Source of the DNA: Candidatus Contendibacter sp.
Lineage (GTDB): Bacteria > Pseudomonadota > Gammaproteobacteria > Competibacterales > Competibacteraceae
Direction: 5' to 3'
Assembly: GCA_029624765.1 (NCBI GenBank)
Contig: JARSSO010000019.1
Coordinates: forward strand, 56,653 to 120,652
Length of the DNA stretch: 64,000 nt
The translations under genes and the position numbers were made by a program. The notes beneath the pieces are model-generated. The model searched no databases. It was given only the letters and a program-made list of their open reading frames with translations, and had not been told where the DNA came from. Positions 1 to 8,422 of the stretch are shown here, in pieces (position 1 is the first letter of the stretch; each line of letters begins with the position of its first letter).

Positions 1-1499
1 AGGCGGTCGCCAGCAGGAATCCGATTCAGCACTGGGTGCTGAGCTGGCGGGAAAGCGAGCAACCGACTCCAGCGCAGTTGGAGCAAGCGGTCGATCTGTT
101 TCTCGACGAACTCGGGATGCGGGCGCATCAGGCGCTGTATGCGTTCCATGCCGATACCGACGATTTTCACCTGCATCTGGTGGTGAATCGCGTCCATCCC
201 GAGACGCTGAAGGCGATCAAACCTAACGGGGGTTTCGATCTGGAGGCGGCGCATCGCGCCATCGCCCGGATCGAACACGTCCAGGTGTGGGAACGCGAAC
301 CGAACGGGCGCTATCGGGTGTCGGCCACCGGGGAACTGGTCCGCGAGTCGCGCCGACGGGAACCGGGACCAGGATCCAAGGCGCGTGATCTGGAAGCGCG
401 CACCGGAACGAGGTCAGCCGAGGGGATCGCTCTCGCGGAGGGCGCGCCGCTGTTGCGGAGGGCGACCGGTTGGGCCGACCTGCACCAAGGACTGGCGGCG
501 CGGGGCCTGCGGCTGGAACCGCGGGGGAGGGGAGCGGTGTTGTGGGTCGGGGAGATCGCGGTCAAGGTCTCCCGCCTCGGGCACGAGTGCGGGCTGGGGG
601 CGTTGCGCCAACGCCTGGGCGCATATCGTCCGGCCGAATCGGACCTCCCACCGGGCGAGCGTGTGCTGGAATCGGTCCAGTCGGACCGGCCTGAAAAGTC
701 GGCGTACCGCAGGGAACGCCAGAACGATCACCGGGCGAAAGCGCAGGACCTGGCAGCGCTCCGGCGGCGCCAGCAGGCGGAACGGCAGGCCTTGCGCGAT
801 CGGCATCGCGAGGCGCGCCATCACTGGCTGCGCGGCTCGTGGCAAGGTCGCGGCCTGCAATTGAACGCCTTGCGCAGCGCGCTCGCCACCCTCCAGGCCG
901 GCGAGCGGGTAGCCTTGCGGGACCGGCACGGCCAGGAACGGGCCGCGCTGCGCCAGCGGCATCCACGCTTTCCCGACGACGAAGAATGGCGGCGCGAACG
1001 GCGCGACGCCGACTCGAGTGCCCCCGAGGGCAGTCGGCGGAGCGAACCCCCGGGCCTCTCGGCTGGCGGTCCGAGGGCGCCGGTGTCGGCTGGCGGCGAG
1101 GCGCCACCAGCCGGACAGGCCCCCGGCGCCCGGCCTGCCGTTTCCGTCGGCGTATCGGCCACCGAGATTTATCGGCGACATTTCCAGGATATCCGGGGCC
1201 GGGAAGGCAGCGCGCTCGACCGGTCGCGCGTGGATGCGATGATCGCCGTGCGACTGCGAATCACCGGGCATTCCCGCGACGACATGATCGCCACCCTGGC
1301 GAACGGCGCGCCGACGCTCTGGGAGGGGGATGACGAACGGCATTGGCCGACATACGCGGCGCGCGCCGTTCGCTATGCCTTCGGACCGGCCGGCGACCGG
1401 GAAGTCGAGCGCCTGGCGCGGTATCGGGAATCGTGGCGGGCGTTGGAAAGCCGGCCGCTCCAGCGCTGGCCGAGCGAACCGGGGCCATCCTGGCGTTAG
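1..1499 (+). CDS. MOBP-type conjugative relaxase, 5' end outside the window
   Basis: The frame is open from base 3, so the gene starts upstream of the window; 498 residues are visible. Residues 5-15 read RNPIQHWVLSW, a block typical of TraI/MobA relaxases. It is followed at about residues 49-64 by HADTDDFHLHLVVNRV, the three-histidine metal motif (motif III) of MOBP relaxases; the catalytic Tyr region is outside the window. Such enzymes nick oriT and stay covalently bound to the transferred strand. The middle is Arg/Gln-rich and probably coiled coil. The last ~100 residues (from SATEIYRRHF) form a separate conserved-looking domain also seen at the end of other relaxases. It precedes type IVB transfer genes on the same strand. 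Confidence 0.88.
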   Translation, partial: AVASRNPIQHWVLSWRESEQPTPAQLEQAVDLFLDELGMRAHQALYAFHADTDDFHLHLVVNRVHPETLKAIKPNGGFDLEAAHRAIARIEHVQVWEREPNGRYRVSATGELVRESRRREPGPGSKARDLEARTGTRSAEGIALAEGAPLLRRATGWADLHQGLAARGLRLEPRGRGAVLWVGEIAVKVSRLGHECGLGALRQRLGAYRPAESDLPPGERVLESVQSDRPEKSAYRRERQNDHRAKAQDLAALRRRQQAERQALRDRHREARHHWLRGSWQGRGLQLNALRSALATLQAGERVALRDRHGQERAALRQRHPRFPDDEEWRRERRDADSSAPEGSRRSEPPGLSAGGPRAPVSAGGEAPPAGQAPGARPAVSVGVSATEIYRRHFQDIRGREGSALDRSRVDAMIAVRLRITGHSRDDMIATLANGAPTLWEGDDERHWPTYAARAVRYAFGPAGDREVERLARYRESWRALESRPLQRWPSEPGPSWR

Positions 1500-1583
1500 C
1501 ATTCGGTTTGCAAAACAGCAATCGGCATTCTATAGTAATCATCAGTAAATAATGTTTTTTATATTTAATAGAGCAATAGTTTA

Positions 1584-2117
1584 ATGCCAACCGGCACCTC
1601 GATTCTGGAGGCGTTCAGCCAGAGCTATCCGGGCCTGATCCGGTTGCTCACCGTGGTGGCGTACCTGCTGGGGATGTGGGCTGGCGGGTCGGCGTTTCTC
1701 AAGCTATGGCGACGCCAGCGCTACGAGCCGGACGCGACCGCCGGTGGCATCGCACTGCGGCTGCTGACGTGCGCGGTGTTCCTGTATCTGCCCGCCGCCA
1801 TCGCCAGCGGCCAGGCCACCGTGTTCGGGGAACCCACGATTCTGAGCTACACCCCCGGTTCGGCGCTGTCGGCCAGTGGCCAGATCGTGGTGAGGACGGT
1901 GCTGGGTTTCGTCCAGATCGTCGGGCTGTGGGCCTTTCTGTGGGGATTCCTGCTCCTGAACCGCGCCCATGCGCGCGGGGGTTACGAGCCCGGGCTGGGC
2001 GCGAAGGGGGCGACCCACATCGTGGGCGGCATTCTGGCCATGAACGGCGTCGCCACCCTCAAGATGGCGGCGGAGACCTTCGGCTTGCAGGCGCTGCTGC
2101 AGTACCTCATCGAGTGA
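1584..2117 (+). CDS. icmC: IcmC/DotE-like (TraQ) inner-membrane transfer protein
   Basis: This 177-residue protein has about four membrane segments (near residues 17-38, 57-73, 106-127 and 145-160). Size, topology and position directly before an IcmD-like gene match IcmC/DotE of Dot/Icm systems and TraQ of IncI plasmids, small inner-membrane subunits of the type IVB transfer apparatus. The call rests on context as much as sequence, since the family has no catalytic motif. The ATG lies after an 84-bp AT-rich gap (1500-1583) that contrasts with the GC-rich genes and probably holds the promoter of icmC-icmD-icmJ. Confidence 0.75.
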   Translation: MPTGTSILEAFSQSYPGLIRLLTVVAYLLGMWAGGSAFLKLWRRQRYEPDATAGGIALRLLTCAVFLYLPAAIASGQATVFGEPTILSYTPGSALSASGQIVVRTVLGFVQIVGLWAFLWGFLLLNRAHARGGYEPGLGAKGATHIVGGILAMNGVATLKMAAETFGLQALLQYLIE

Positions 2118-2145
2118 GTGGAGCGATGGCGTGGAGGATCTGAAC

Positions 2146-2556
2146 ATGAGCGAGATCATGACGTGGAAACGGTGGCGGCCGGTGGGCCGGATCATTGCCG
2201 GCATCACCCTGGGCGCGGGGGTGGTGGGGACGTTGCTGGCCGGTGGACCGGCCCTGGCGGATACCGCCGGCGATATCGGCGCCCACCTGGCGACTCAGGG
2301 CGAAAACATCGGCAAGGCGATCTCCGTGCTGTTTTACCTGGGCGGGATGGCCGCCGGGGGCGGGGCGTTCATGAAGCTCAAGGCGAACCGCGATAACCCG
2401 CAACAGCACCCGCTGTCGCACGCGGTGGTCCTGGGGCTGGTGGCGGCCGGCCTGCTGTTTCTGCCCGAGACGTTCCAGACCACGGGCGATACGGTCTATC
2501 AAACCGGCGCCGCCAAGAATCAAATCCAGGGCACCACGGCCATCGGCGGCGGTTGA
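2146..2556 (+). CDS. icmD: IcmD/DotP-like (TraR) membrane protein
   Basis: This is a small protein of 136 residues with three hydrophobic segments (about 17-37, 62-80 and 93-110). It matches IcmD/DotP (TraR in IncI plasmids), an inner-membrane component of type IVB secretion and conjugation systems. I chose ATG 2146 over the in-frame GTG at 2131 because GGAGG at 2133-2137 sits 8 nt upstream of the ATG and would lie inside the longer version. It follows icmC and precedes an icmJ-like gene, the Legionella order C-D-J. Confidence 0.72.
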   Translation: MSEIMTWKRWRPVGRIIAGITLGAGVVGTLLAGGPALADTAGDIGAHLATQGENIGKAISVLFYLGGMAAGGGAFMKLKANRDNPQQHPLSHAVVLGLVAAGLLFLPETFQTTGDTVYQTGAAKNQIQGTTAIGGG

Positions 2557-2563
2557 GGCCGGG

Positions 2564-3127
2564 ATGGCGGATCGGATCGAGCCTTCGTTGATCGGGCGCT
2601 GGCTTGCGCCAGCCGGCGAACCGGCGGCGTTCACGCCCACGCCGGCGGCGATTTGCGGCGGTTGCGGTCTGGGCGTCGGTCGAACGGCGAGCCTGGTTCG
2701 AGAACCCGGTTCCGGCACGGCGCTGTGCCCGATCTGCCGGCTGGGCCGGGATCCGGCGACCCCATCGGGGGCGCTGGTGCTGGCCTGGTTGCCGGAATTC
2801 GCCCAGGGCGAACTGAATCGGTTGTACACCACCCTGACCCTGGATCTGCTGCGCGCACGCCAGGCTGGCCGGGAAGCGGGCGCTGGCATCCACTGGCGCG
2901 GCGAATTACTGGACGGTCTGTACGCCCGCGCCTGGAGCACCCAGCGCCATCTGCCCTGGACCCAGCATCTCTCCCTGCTCCGGGATACGCTGCTGGCCCT
3001 GCCGGATTCCGAACGGGCGTCCGCCCTGCCGGTGCTGGCCGGTCTGCGTTACTTGCCCAACCCCCGGCATCCCCCGCTGGGGGTATTTTTTCGCCGGTTG
3101 TTGACCGAACTCGACGCAGCCGATTAA
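2564..3127 (+). CDS. icmJ: IcmJ/DotN-like zinc-binding protein (TraT)
   Basis: This soluble protein of 187 residues has two cysteine pairs, CGGC at 31-34 and CPIC at 55-58, an evident four-cysteine zinc site. Position after icmD and length suit IcmJ/DotN (TraT of IncI plasmids), a small cytoplasmic partner of the coupling-protein complex in Dot/Icm systems. Overall similarity cannot be judged by eye, so order and the Cys motif carry the call. In Legionella icmB follows directly; here icmB is about 24.5 kb downstream, beyond the metal-resistance cargo. Confidence 0.6.
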   Translation: MADRIEPSLIGRWLAPAGEPAAFTPTPAAICGGCGLGVGRTASLVREPGSGTALCPICRLGRDPATPSGALVLAWLPEFAQGELNRLYTTLTLDLLRARQAGREAGAGIHWRGELLDGLYARAWSTQRHLPWTQHLSLLRDTLLALPDSERASALPVLAGLRYLPNPRHPPLGVFFRRLLTELDAAD

Positions 3128-3278
3128 CACGAGATCGCCGAAGGGAAAAATCAAGCCAGGATACGGGACCCCAGGACGGTGGTGATAAAGCACCTTCATT
3201 CGGCATGTTTCGGGTCGTCTATGGGGTCTGCTCGCGAAGATGTCGTGGTTACAACCCAAATTTGGTTAACTCAATGAG

Positions 3279-3885
3279 GTAAGCCCCCGGCTCTGCCGGG
3301 GGACTCACCGAGGTTTGACCTATACGGCGGTCGTTGTGAATCTGGAGTCTCGACCAAGAGACGAGGATTCACGATGAAAGAGTATCAGAGTCTGAGCCAT
3401 ACTCGATGGGATTGTAAGTACCATGTGGTGTTCATCCCGAAGCGGCGCAAGCAGAAGATTTTTGGAAGTTTACGCAAGCACTTGGGGGCGATTTTTCACG
3501 AACTTGCCGGCCATAAGGAGTCGCGGATCATGGAAGGGCACCTGATGCCGGATCATGTGCACATGTGCTTGAGCGTGCCGCCGAAGTATGCGGTCTCAAA
3601 CGTCGTGGGGTACCTCAAGGGCAAGAGCGCGATCTTGATCGCGCGACGCTTCGGGGGTCGGGAACGGAATTTCACCGGTGAGGTGTTTTGGGCGCGCGGG
3701 TATTTTGTCTCGACCGTGGGTTTGGACGAAGCGGTGGTCAGGGCCTATATCCGCCAGCAGGAGCAGACGGATGAACATTACGACCAGATGAGGCTGGGAG
3801 GGGTATAGCCGCCTTGGGCGGCTCACGGTGTTATCAGCGCCTTTGAGGCGCTCATCCAATAAGCCCCCGGCTTTGCCGGGGGTCA
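3279..3885 (+). mobile_element. IS200-type insertion sequence (IS200/IS605 family)
   Basis: A Y1 transposase gene is bracketed by two near-identical hairpins. The left one (3284-3302) is CCCCCGGC, loop TCT, GCCGGGGG; the right one (3864-3882) has the same stem with loop TTT. Each is preceded by AAG. Subterminal hairpins without terminal inverted repeats are the hallmark of this single-strand transposing family. Two more stem-loops lie between the gene and the right end (3808-3822 and about 3838-3853). There is no TnpB gene. Exact tips are approximate because these elements leave no target duplication. It sits at the left edge of the cargo separating icmJ from icmB. Confidence 0.85.
3374..3808 (+). 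CDS. tnpA: IS200 TnpA, Y1 HUH transposase
   Basis: This 144-residue protein has the IS200 start block WDCKYHVVFIPKRRK (residues 12-26), the HUH metal-binding pair in MPDHVHM (His61 and His63) and a candidate nucleophile Tyr125 in VVRAYIRQQ. Length is normal for the family and nothing is missing. Y1 transposases excise and insert one DNA strand by recognising the end hairpins. An SD-like GAGACGAGGA precedes the ATG. Confidence 0.93.
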   Translation: MKEYQSLSHTRWDCKYHVVFIPKRRKQKIFGSLRKHLGAIFHELAGHKESRIMEGHLMPDHVHMCLSVPPKYAVSNVVGYLKGKSAILIARRFGGRERNFTGEVFWARGYFVSTVGLDEAVVRAYIRQQEQTDEHYDQMRLGGV

Positions 3886-4208
3886 TTTAACTTTTGAGGT
3901 GATTCAGCCCCTCTGGCGTTCCCGTGGCCCCCGTGCGCAGTCTCTGAGCAGCGGGCACCGGCCCCGTTCTCCCGATTGATCGCCCCTGAGCCGCAGGCGC
4001 ATTCTGCCCAGAGCGCGCCCATGCGGTGAGGAGAGGCGTATGCAAGCCAAGGCCATGAAACCATATCGGGCGCGCGATGGGCGCGAGCGGCTGGCGGTGA
4101 GGATGACGGACCGCCGCCGAGAACATCAGCCGTATCGCACCGGATTGATCACGGCCTGGCGGCGGTCGACGCGACAAAGATCAGATCAATGTCCGTGGTC
4201 GGCTCGGC
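3886..4208. other. intergenic stretch without a supported gene
   Basis: This 323-bp gap lies between the IS200 right hairpin and the 3' end of the convergent ATPase gene. A 74-codon plus-strand frame at 4040-4264 exists, but it runs into the ATPase gene, has no recognisable domain and is very Arg-rich, as expected of a chance frame in GC-rich DNA. I see no terminator with a clear U-tract. Confidence 0.5.
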
Positions 4209-6548
4209 TCAAATCGCCGCCGAGCGCAAACGCAAGGCGTTGTAGACCACCGACACCGAACTGACGCTCATGGCCGCCGCCGCGAGCATCGGCGAGAGCA
4301 GGATGCCGAAGGCGGGATACAGCACGCCCGCCGCTATTGGCACTCCGAGCGCGTTGTACGCGAACGCGAAGAACAGGTTCTGGCGGATGTTGCGCAGGGT
4401 AGCGCGGCTCAGGTGCCGGGCGCGGACGATGCCGTTCAGATCGCCCTTGACCAGGGTCACGCTGGCGCTTTCCATGGCCACGTCGGTGCCGGTGCCCATG
4501 GCGATGCCGACCTGGGCTTGCGCCAGCGCGGGCGCATCGTTGACGCCGTCGCCGGCCATCGCGACCCGGCGGCCTTCTCGTTGCAGCGCTTTGATCTGTT
4601 CCGCCTTCTGATCCGGCAGCACGCCGGCGATCACCTGATCCAGGCCCAGTTTTCGTGCCACGGCTCGAGCCGTGGTTTCGCTGTCGCCGGTCAGCATGAC
4701 GATATTCAGTCCCTCGGCATGGAGCGCCCGGATGGCGTCGGGCGTCGTTGGCTTGATGGGATCGGCGACACCCAGCAGGCCCGCGATCCGACCATCCACC
4801 ACGACGAACATCACGGTCTGGCCATCGGCCCGTAGCCGTTCCGCCTCGTCTTCCAGAGCGCCCGGATCGACGTTCAGGGCTTGCAGCAACGTCCGGTTGC
4901 CCAGGGCGATCCGATGATCGTCCACCCAGCCCGTCACGCCTTGGCCGGTCACCGACTCGAAGCGTTCGGCCTGGCCGAGCATGATGCCTCGCTCCCGAGC
5001 GCCGCCGACGATGGCGGCGGCCAGCGGATGCTCGCTGCCCCGTTCCAGCGTCGCGGCCAGCCGTAACAGAGTCGCCTCATCCAGATTCGACGCGGGCACC
5101 GTCGTCACCAACTGGGGTTTGCCCTCGGTCAGGGTGCCGGTCTTGTCCACCACCAGGGTGTCGATGTGGCGCATCAATTCGATGGCCTCGGCGTTTTTAA
5201 ACAACACCCCGACCGTGGCGCCCTTGCCGGTGGCGGTCATGACCGACATGGGGGTGGCCAAACCCAGCGCGCAGGGACAGGCGATGATGAGCACCGCCAC
5301 GGCGTTGATGATGGCGTAGGCCATGGTCGGGGGCGGCCCGAAAATCGCCCAGACGATCAAGGTGAGCAGAGCGACCGCCACGACGGCGGGCACAAAATAG
5401 CCGGCGACCTGGTCGGCCAGCTTCTGGATGGGCGCGCGGCTGCGTTGGGCTTGCGCCACCAGATGCACGATTTGGGAGAGCAAGGTGTCGGCGCCGACCC
5501 GTTGCGCTTCCATGATCAGGCTGCCGGCGCCGTTGACCGTGGCGCCGATGACTGGGTCGCCAGGGTTTTTCTCGACCGGGATCGGCTCGCCGGTGACCAT
5601 GGACTCGTCCACGATGCCGTGGCCTTCCCGCACGATGCCGTCGACCGGGATCTTCTCGCCAGGCCGGACCCGCAGGCGGTCACCGGGCTGGATGCGATCC
5701 AGCGGCACGTCCTCATCGTTGCCGTCGGCATTGATCCGCCGAGCGGTTTTCGGCGCCAGGCCCAGCAACGCCTTGATGGCGGCGCCGGTTCGCTGGCGCG
5801 CCCGCAGCTCCAGCACCTGTCCCAGCAGGACGAGCGTCACGATGACGGCGGCGGCCTCGAAGTAAACGGCGACTTCGCCGTGGGCATCGCGAAACGCAGT
5901 GGGAAAGAGGGTCGGGAACAGGACGGCCACGGTGCTGTAGCCATACGCCACGCCCACGCCCAGAGCGATCAAGGTAAACATGTTGAGGCTGCGGTTGACC
6001 AGGGACTGCCAGCCCCGTTCGAAGAACGGCCAGCCGCCCCACAGCACCACTGGCGTAGCCAACAGCAACTCCAGCCAGTTCAGCTCGCGCGATGAAGCCA
6101 GCCCGTCGAACGGCATGCCCGGCACATGGCGGCCCATCGCCACGACGACCAAAGGAACGGTCAGCAGGACGCCGATCCAGAAGCGCCGGGCCATGTCCTT
6201 AAGCTCCTGGTTTTCCTCCGCTTCGAGGGTCACGGTCCGGGGTTCCAGGGCCATGCCGCAGATCGGACAGTTCCCCGGCTCGTCCCGAACGATCTCCGGA
6301 TGCATGGGGCAGGTGTACTCGGTTTTGGTCGCTGGCGCGGGGATGCCCTCCGGCTCCAGCGCCATGCCGCATTTCGAGCAACTGCCCGGCCCTTCCTGAC
6401 GCACTTCCGGGTGCATCGGGCAGGTGTGGATCGTCCTTGGCGAAGGGGTCGGCGTCTTGACCGCCGGCTTTGCCGGATGAATGGGAGGGTGATGGTGGGC
6501 ATGGGCAGCGTGATGGCCGTGTTCGCGGGAATGCGCGTGGGTGTTCAT
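4209..6548 (-). CDS. copA: copper-type P1B heavy-metal ATPase with two N-terminal HMBD metal-binding domains
   Basis: This 779-residue P-type ATPase exports metal ions from the cytoplasm. It has a His-rich N-terminus (residues 3-24), two copies of the short YTCPMHPE...CGMALEP heavy-metal-binding domain (about 41-66 and 78-104) in place of HMA domains, TGEP at 319-322, the transport-site CPC at 424-426 in the sixth helix, phosphorylation motif DKTGT at 468-472, and GDGVNDAP in the hinge. CPC plus HMBD points to Cu+ (CopA/SilP type), though Ag+ is possible. The start has a good SD, GAGGAGG. It is transcribed divergently from merR under a mer-like promoter. Confidence 0.93.
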   Translation of the reverse strand: MNTHAHSREHGHHAAHAHHHPPIHPAKPAVKTPTPSPRTIHTCPMHPEVRQEGPGSCSKCGMALEPEGIPAPATKTEYTCPMHPEIVRDEPGNCPICGMALEPRTVTLEAEENQELKDMARRFWIGVLLTVPLVVVAMGRHVPGMPFDGLASSRELNWLELLLATPVVLWGGWPFFERGWQSLVNRSLNMFTLIALGVGVAYGYSTVAVLFPTLFPTAFRDAHGEVAVYFEAAAVIVTLVLLGQVLELRARQRTGAAIKALLGLAPKTARRINADGNDEDVPLDRIQPGDRLRVRPGEKIPVDGIVREGHGIVDESMVTGEPIPVEKNPGDPVIGATVNGAGSLIMEAQRVGADTLLSQIVHLVAQAQRSRAPIQKLADQVAGYFVPAVVAVALLTLIVWAIFGPPPTMAYAIINAVAVLIIACPCALGLATPMSVMTATGKGATVGVLFKNAEAIELMRHIDTLVVDKTGTLTEGKPQLVTTVPASNLDEATLLRLAATLERGSEHPLAAAIVGGARERGIMLGQAERFESVTGQGVTGWVDDHRIALGNRTLLQALNVDPGALEDEAERLRADGQTVMFVVVDGRIAGLLGVADPIKPTTPDAIRALHAEGLNIVMLTGDSETTARAVARKLGLDQVIAGVLPDQKAEQIKALQREGRRVAMAGDGVNDAPALAQAQVGIAMGTGTDVAMESASVTLVKGDLNGIVRARHLSRATLRNIRQNLFFAFAYNALGVPIAAGVLYPAFGILLSPMLAAAAMSVSSVSVVYNALRLRSAAI

Positions 6549-6585
6549 CGGGTGTCCTCCTCGTCAATACAGGTTAGATGCCCTA

Positions 6586-6616
6586 TCTTTACTTCTGTAC
6601 CCGAGTACGGAGTCAA
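6586..6616 (-). promoter_or_regulatory. MerR-family operator-promoter driving the ATPase gene
   Basis: Read on the minus strand, -35 TTGACT (6611-6616) and -10 TAAAGA (6586-6591) are separated by exactly 19 bp, the over-long spacer of MerR-controlled promoters. The spacer, CCGTACTCGGGTACAGAAG, is an interrupted dyad (GTAC...GTAC). It differs at only a few bases from the mercury operator of Tn501/Tn21 as I recall it. The -35 box lies next to the SD of the divergent regulator gene. Confidence 0.88.
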
Positions 6617-6618
6617 GC

Positions 6619-7050
6619 ATGAAAAAATCGCTTTCGTTGACGGTCGGCGAACTGGCCAAAGCCACGGGTGTCCATGTCGAGACCGTGCGCTACTACCAGC
6701 GGCGCGGCTTGCTGGCGACGCCGGAACGCCGTTACGGGACGATTCGCCGCTATACGGACGCCGATCGCGACCGGTTGCGCTTTATCCGCCGGGCGCAGCG
6801 GCTGGGTTTCACGCTGGAGGAAATCGCCCAGTTGCTCGCCCTGGACGCCCTCCGCGATCGGGAGCGCGCGCGCGCCCTGGCCGAAAGCAAGGTGGCCGAT
6901 CTGGATGCTCGCATCGCCGATCTGCGGGCCATGCGCCGCGTCCTGGTCGAACGGATCGCGCATTGCGTCCACGGCCAGTCCTCCGAACCCTGCCCGATCC
7001 TCGACGCCTTCCGCGGCGATGTCCGCGGCGAACCGCTGGAGGAGGGCTAA
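6619..7050 (+). CDS. MerR-family metal-responsive regulator
   Basis: This 143-residue regulator has an N-terminal MerR winged helix-turn-helix (residues 8-40), a dimerisation helix (about 78-113) and a metal loop with Cys116 and Cys125 (C-x8-C), spaced like Cys117/Cys126 of mercury MerR. The residue corresponding to MerR Cys82 is Arg81, so the trigonal Hg site is incomplete; a two-Cys, Cu+-type sensor suits the divergent ATPase. I start at ATG 6619, not an upstream in-frame ATG, because CGGAG lies 7 nt before it and homology begins there. Its stop overlaps the next start (TAATG), so it heads an operon with the two-component genes. Confidence 0.9.
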   Translation: MKKSLSLTVGELAKATGVHVETVRYYQRRGLLATPERRYGTIRRYTDADRDRLRFIRRAQRLGFTLEEIAQLLALDALRDRERARALAESKVADLDARIADLRAMRRVLVERIAHCVHGQSSEPCPILDAFRGDVRGEPLEEG

Positions 7051-8420
7051 TGTCTTCGCGCCTGTTGGTGGTCGATGACGATGCCGCGCTCAACCTCGCG
7101 CTGTGCGCGCATTTCGAGGACCGGGGCTGGCGAGCCACGGGTGCGCACGATTGCGCCGCCGCCCTGGCCGCGATCACCGGGGCGACCTTCGAGGTGGTCC
7201 TGCTGGACGTGCAATTACCGGATGGCGACGGCGTCGAGTTGCTCGGCCGGTTGCTCGAACGCGATCCACACCTGCCGGTGATCCTCATGACCGGCGGGCG
7301 CGATGTCGAACGCGCCATGCAGGCCATCGCCGCCGGTGCCTTCGACTGGCTGCCCAAGCCGTTCGAACCCGCCGAACTGGAGCGGCTGGTGGACCGCGCC
7401 CTGGCCGCCCGCCAGGCGAGCGCCGCCGGCGGCGCCGAACCCGACGACGCGCCGCCGCGAACCTTGGTGGGCGAGAGTCGGGCGCTGCTGGAAATCGGCA
7501 AGACCCTGGCCCGGGTGGCGCCCAGCGATACCCGGGTGCTGATCACCGGCGAAAGCGGGACGGGCAAGGAAGTGATCGCGCGATTGGTGCACACCTACAG
7601 CGGTCGGCGGGGACCGTTCGTCGCCGTCAATTGCGCCGCGCTGGTCGAAACCCTGCTCGAATCGGAACTGTTCGGCCACGAGCGCGGGGCCTTTACCGGC
7701 GCTCACGCCGCCAAGCCCGGCAAGTTCGAGCAGGCCGCCGAAGGAACGCTCTTTCTCGATGAAGTGGGCGAACTGCCGCCGACCGTGCAGGCCAAGCTGC
7801 TGCGGGTCTTGCAGGAAGGCGCGTTCGAGCGGGTGGGCGGCACGCGGACGCTGGAGACCCACGCCCGGATCGTCGCCGCGACCAACCGCGATTTGCCCGC
7901 CGAAGTGGCCGCCGGGCGGTTTCGCGAAGATCTGCTGTACCGGCTGGCGGTGGTCACGCTGCATGTCCCGCCGCTGCGCGAGCGACGCGAGGACATCCTG
8001 CCGCTGGCCCGCCATCTGCTGGCCCGCGCCTGCCGGCGGCTGGACCGCTCGGCGGTGACCTTGGCGCCGGATGCCGAGGCGTGGTTGCGGGCGCGCGATT
8101 GGCCGGGCAACGTGCGCGAACTGGACAACGCGCTCGCCCGCGCGCTGGTGCATGTTCGTGGCCCACGGCTGACGGCCGACATGCTGGACGGTCCGGTTGC
8201 CGCACCACCGGATGGCGCGACCGCGACGGATGCTTTCCGCGATGCCGGCGGCCGACTGTACTCGCTCGACGAACTGGAGGCGATGCAGATCGCCAACGCC
8301 CTGCGCGAAACCGGCGGTCATAAAGGTCGCGCCTGCGCCATTCTCGGCATCTCGCGGCCCGCGCTGGAACGCAAGCTCGACCGCTACGGCCTTCGCCCGC
8401 GCGCCCGCGCCGAGGATTGA
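7050..8420 (+). CDS. NtrC-family sigma-54-dependent response regulator
   Basis: This protein of 456 residues has a receiver domain (about 5-118, acidic pocket Asp9/Asp10, phospho-acceptor Asp53 in LLDVQLPDG), an AAA+ domain with Walker A GESGTGKE and the sigma-54 contact loop GAFTGA, and a C-terminal Fis-type helix-turn-helix (from LEAMQIANALRETGGHKGRA). It therefore activates sigma-54 RNA polymerase by ATP hydrolysis. The start overlaps the merR stop, so an upstream extension of the frame is not used. The likely target is the sigma-54 promoter at 9933-9948, right after its partner kinase. Confidence 0.93.
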   Translation: MSSRLLVVDDDAALNLALCAHFEDRGWRATGAHDCAAALAAITGATFEVVLLDVQLPDGDGVELLGRLLERDPHLPVILMTGGRDVERAMQAIAAGAFDWLPKPFEPAELERLVDRALAARQASAAGGAEPDDAPPRTLVGESRALLEIGKTLARVAPSDTRVLITGESGTGKEVIARLVHTYSGRRGPFVAVNCAALVETLLESELFGHERGAFTGAHAAKPGKFEQAAEGTLFLDEVGELPPTVQAKLLRVLQEGAFERVGGTRTLETHARIVAATNRDLPAEVAAGRFREDLLYRLAVVTLHVPPLRERREDILPLARHLLARACRRLDRSAVTLAPDAEAWLRARDWPGNVRELDNALARALVHVRGPRLTADMLDGPVAAPPDGATATDAFRDAGGRLYSLDELEAMQIANALRETGGHKGRACAILGISRPALERKLDRYGLRPRARAED

Positions 8421-8422
8421 CC

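Noticed and set aside
3279..3885. TnpB/omega-RNA partner for the IS200 element.
   Set aside because: Only TnpA is present; 3886-4208 contains no RuvC-type sequence.
4040..4264. Small plus-strand gene between IS200 and the ATPase gene.
   Set aside because: No SD, Arg-rich chance composition, and it overlaps the 3' end of the ATPase gene.
6126..7049. Upstream extension of the response-regulator frame to 764 codons.
   Set aside because: The extension runs antisense through the ATPase gene and in another frame of merR; receiver homology starts exactly at ATG 7050, which overlaps the merR stop.
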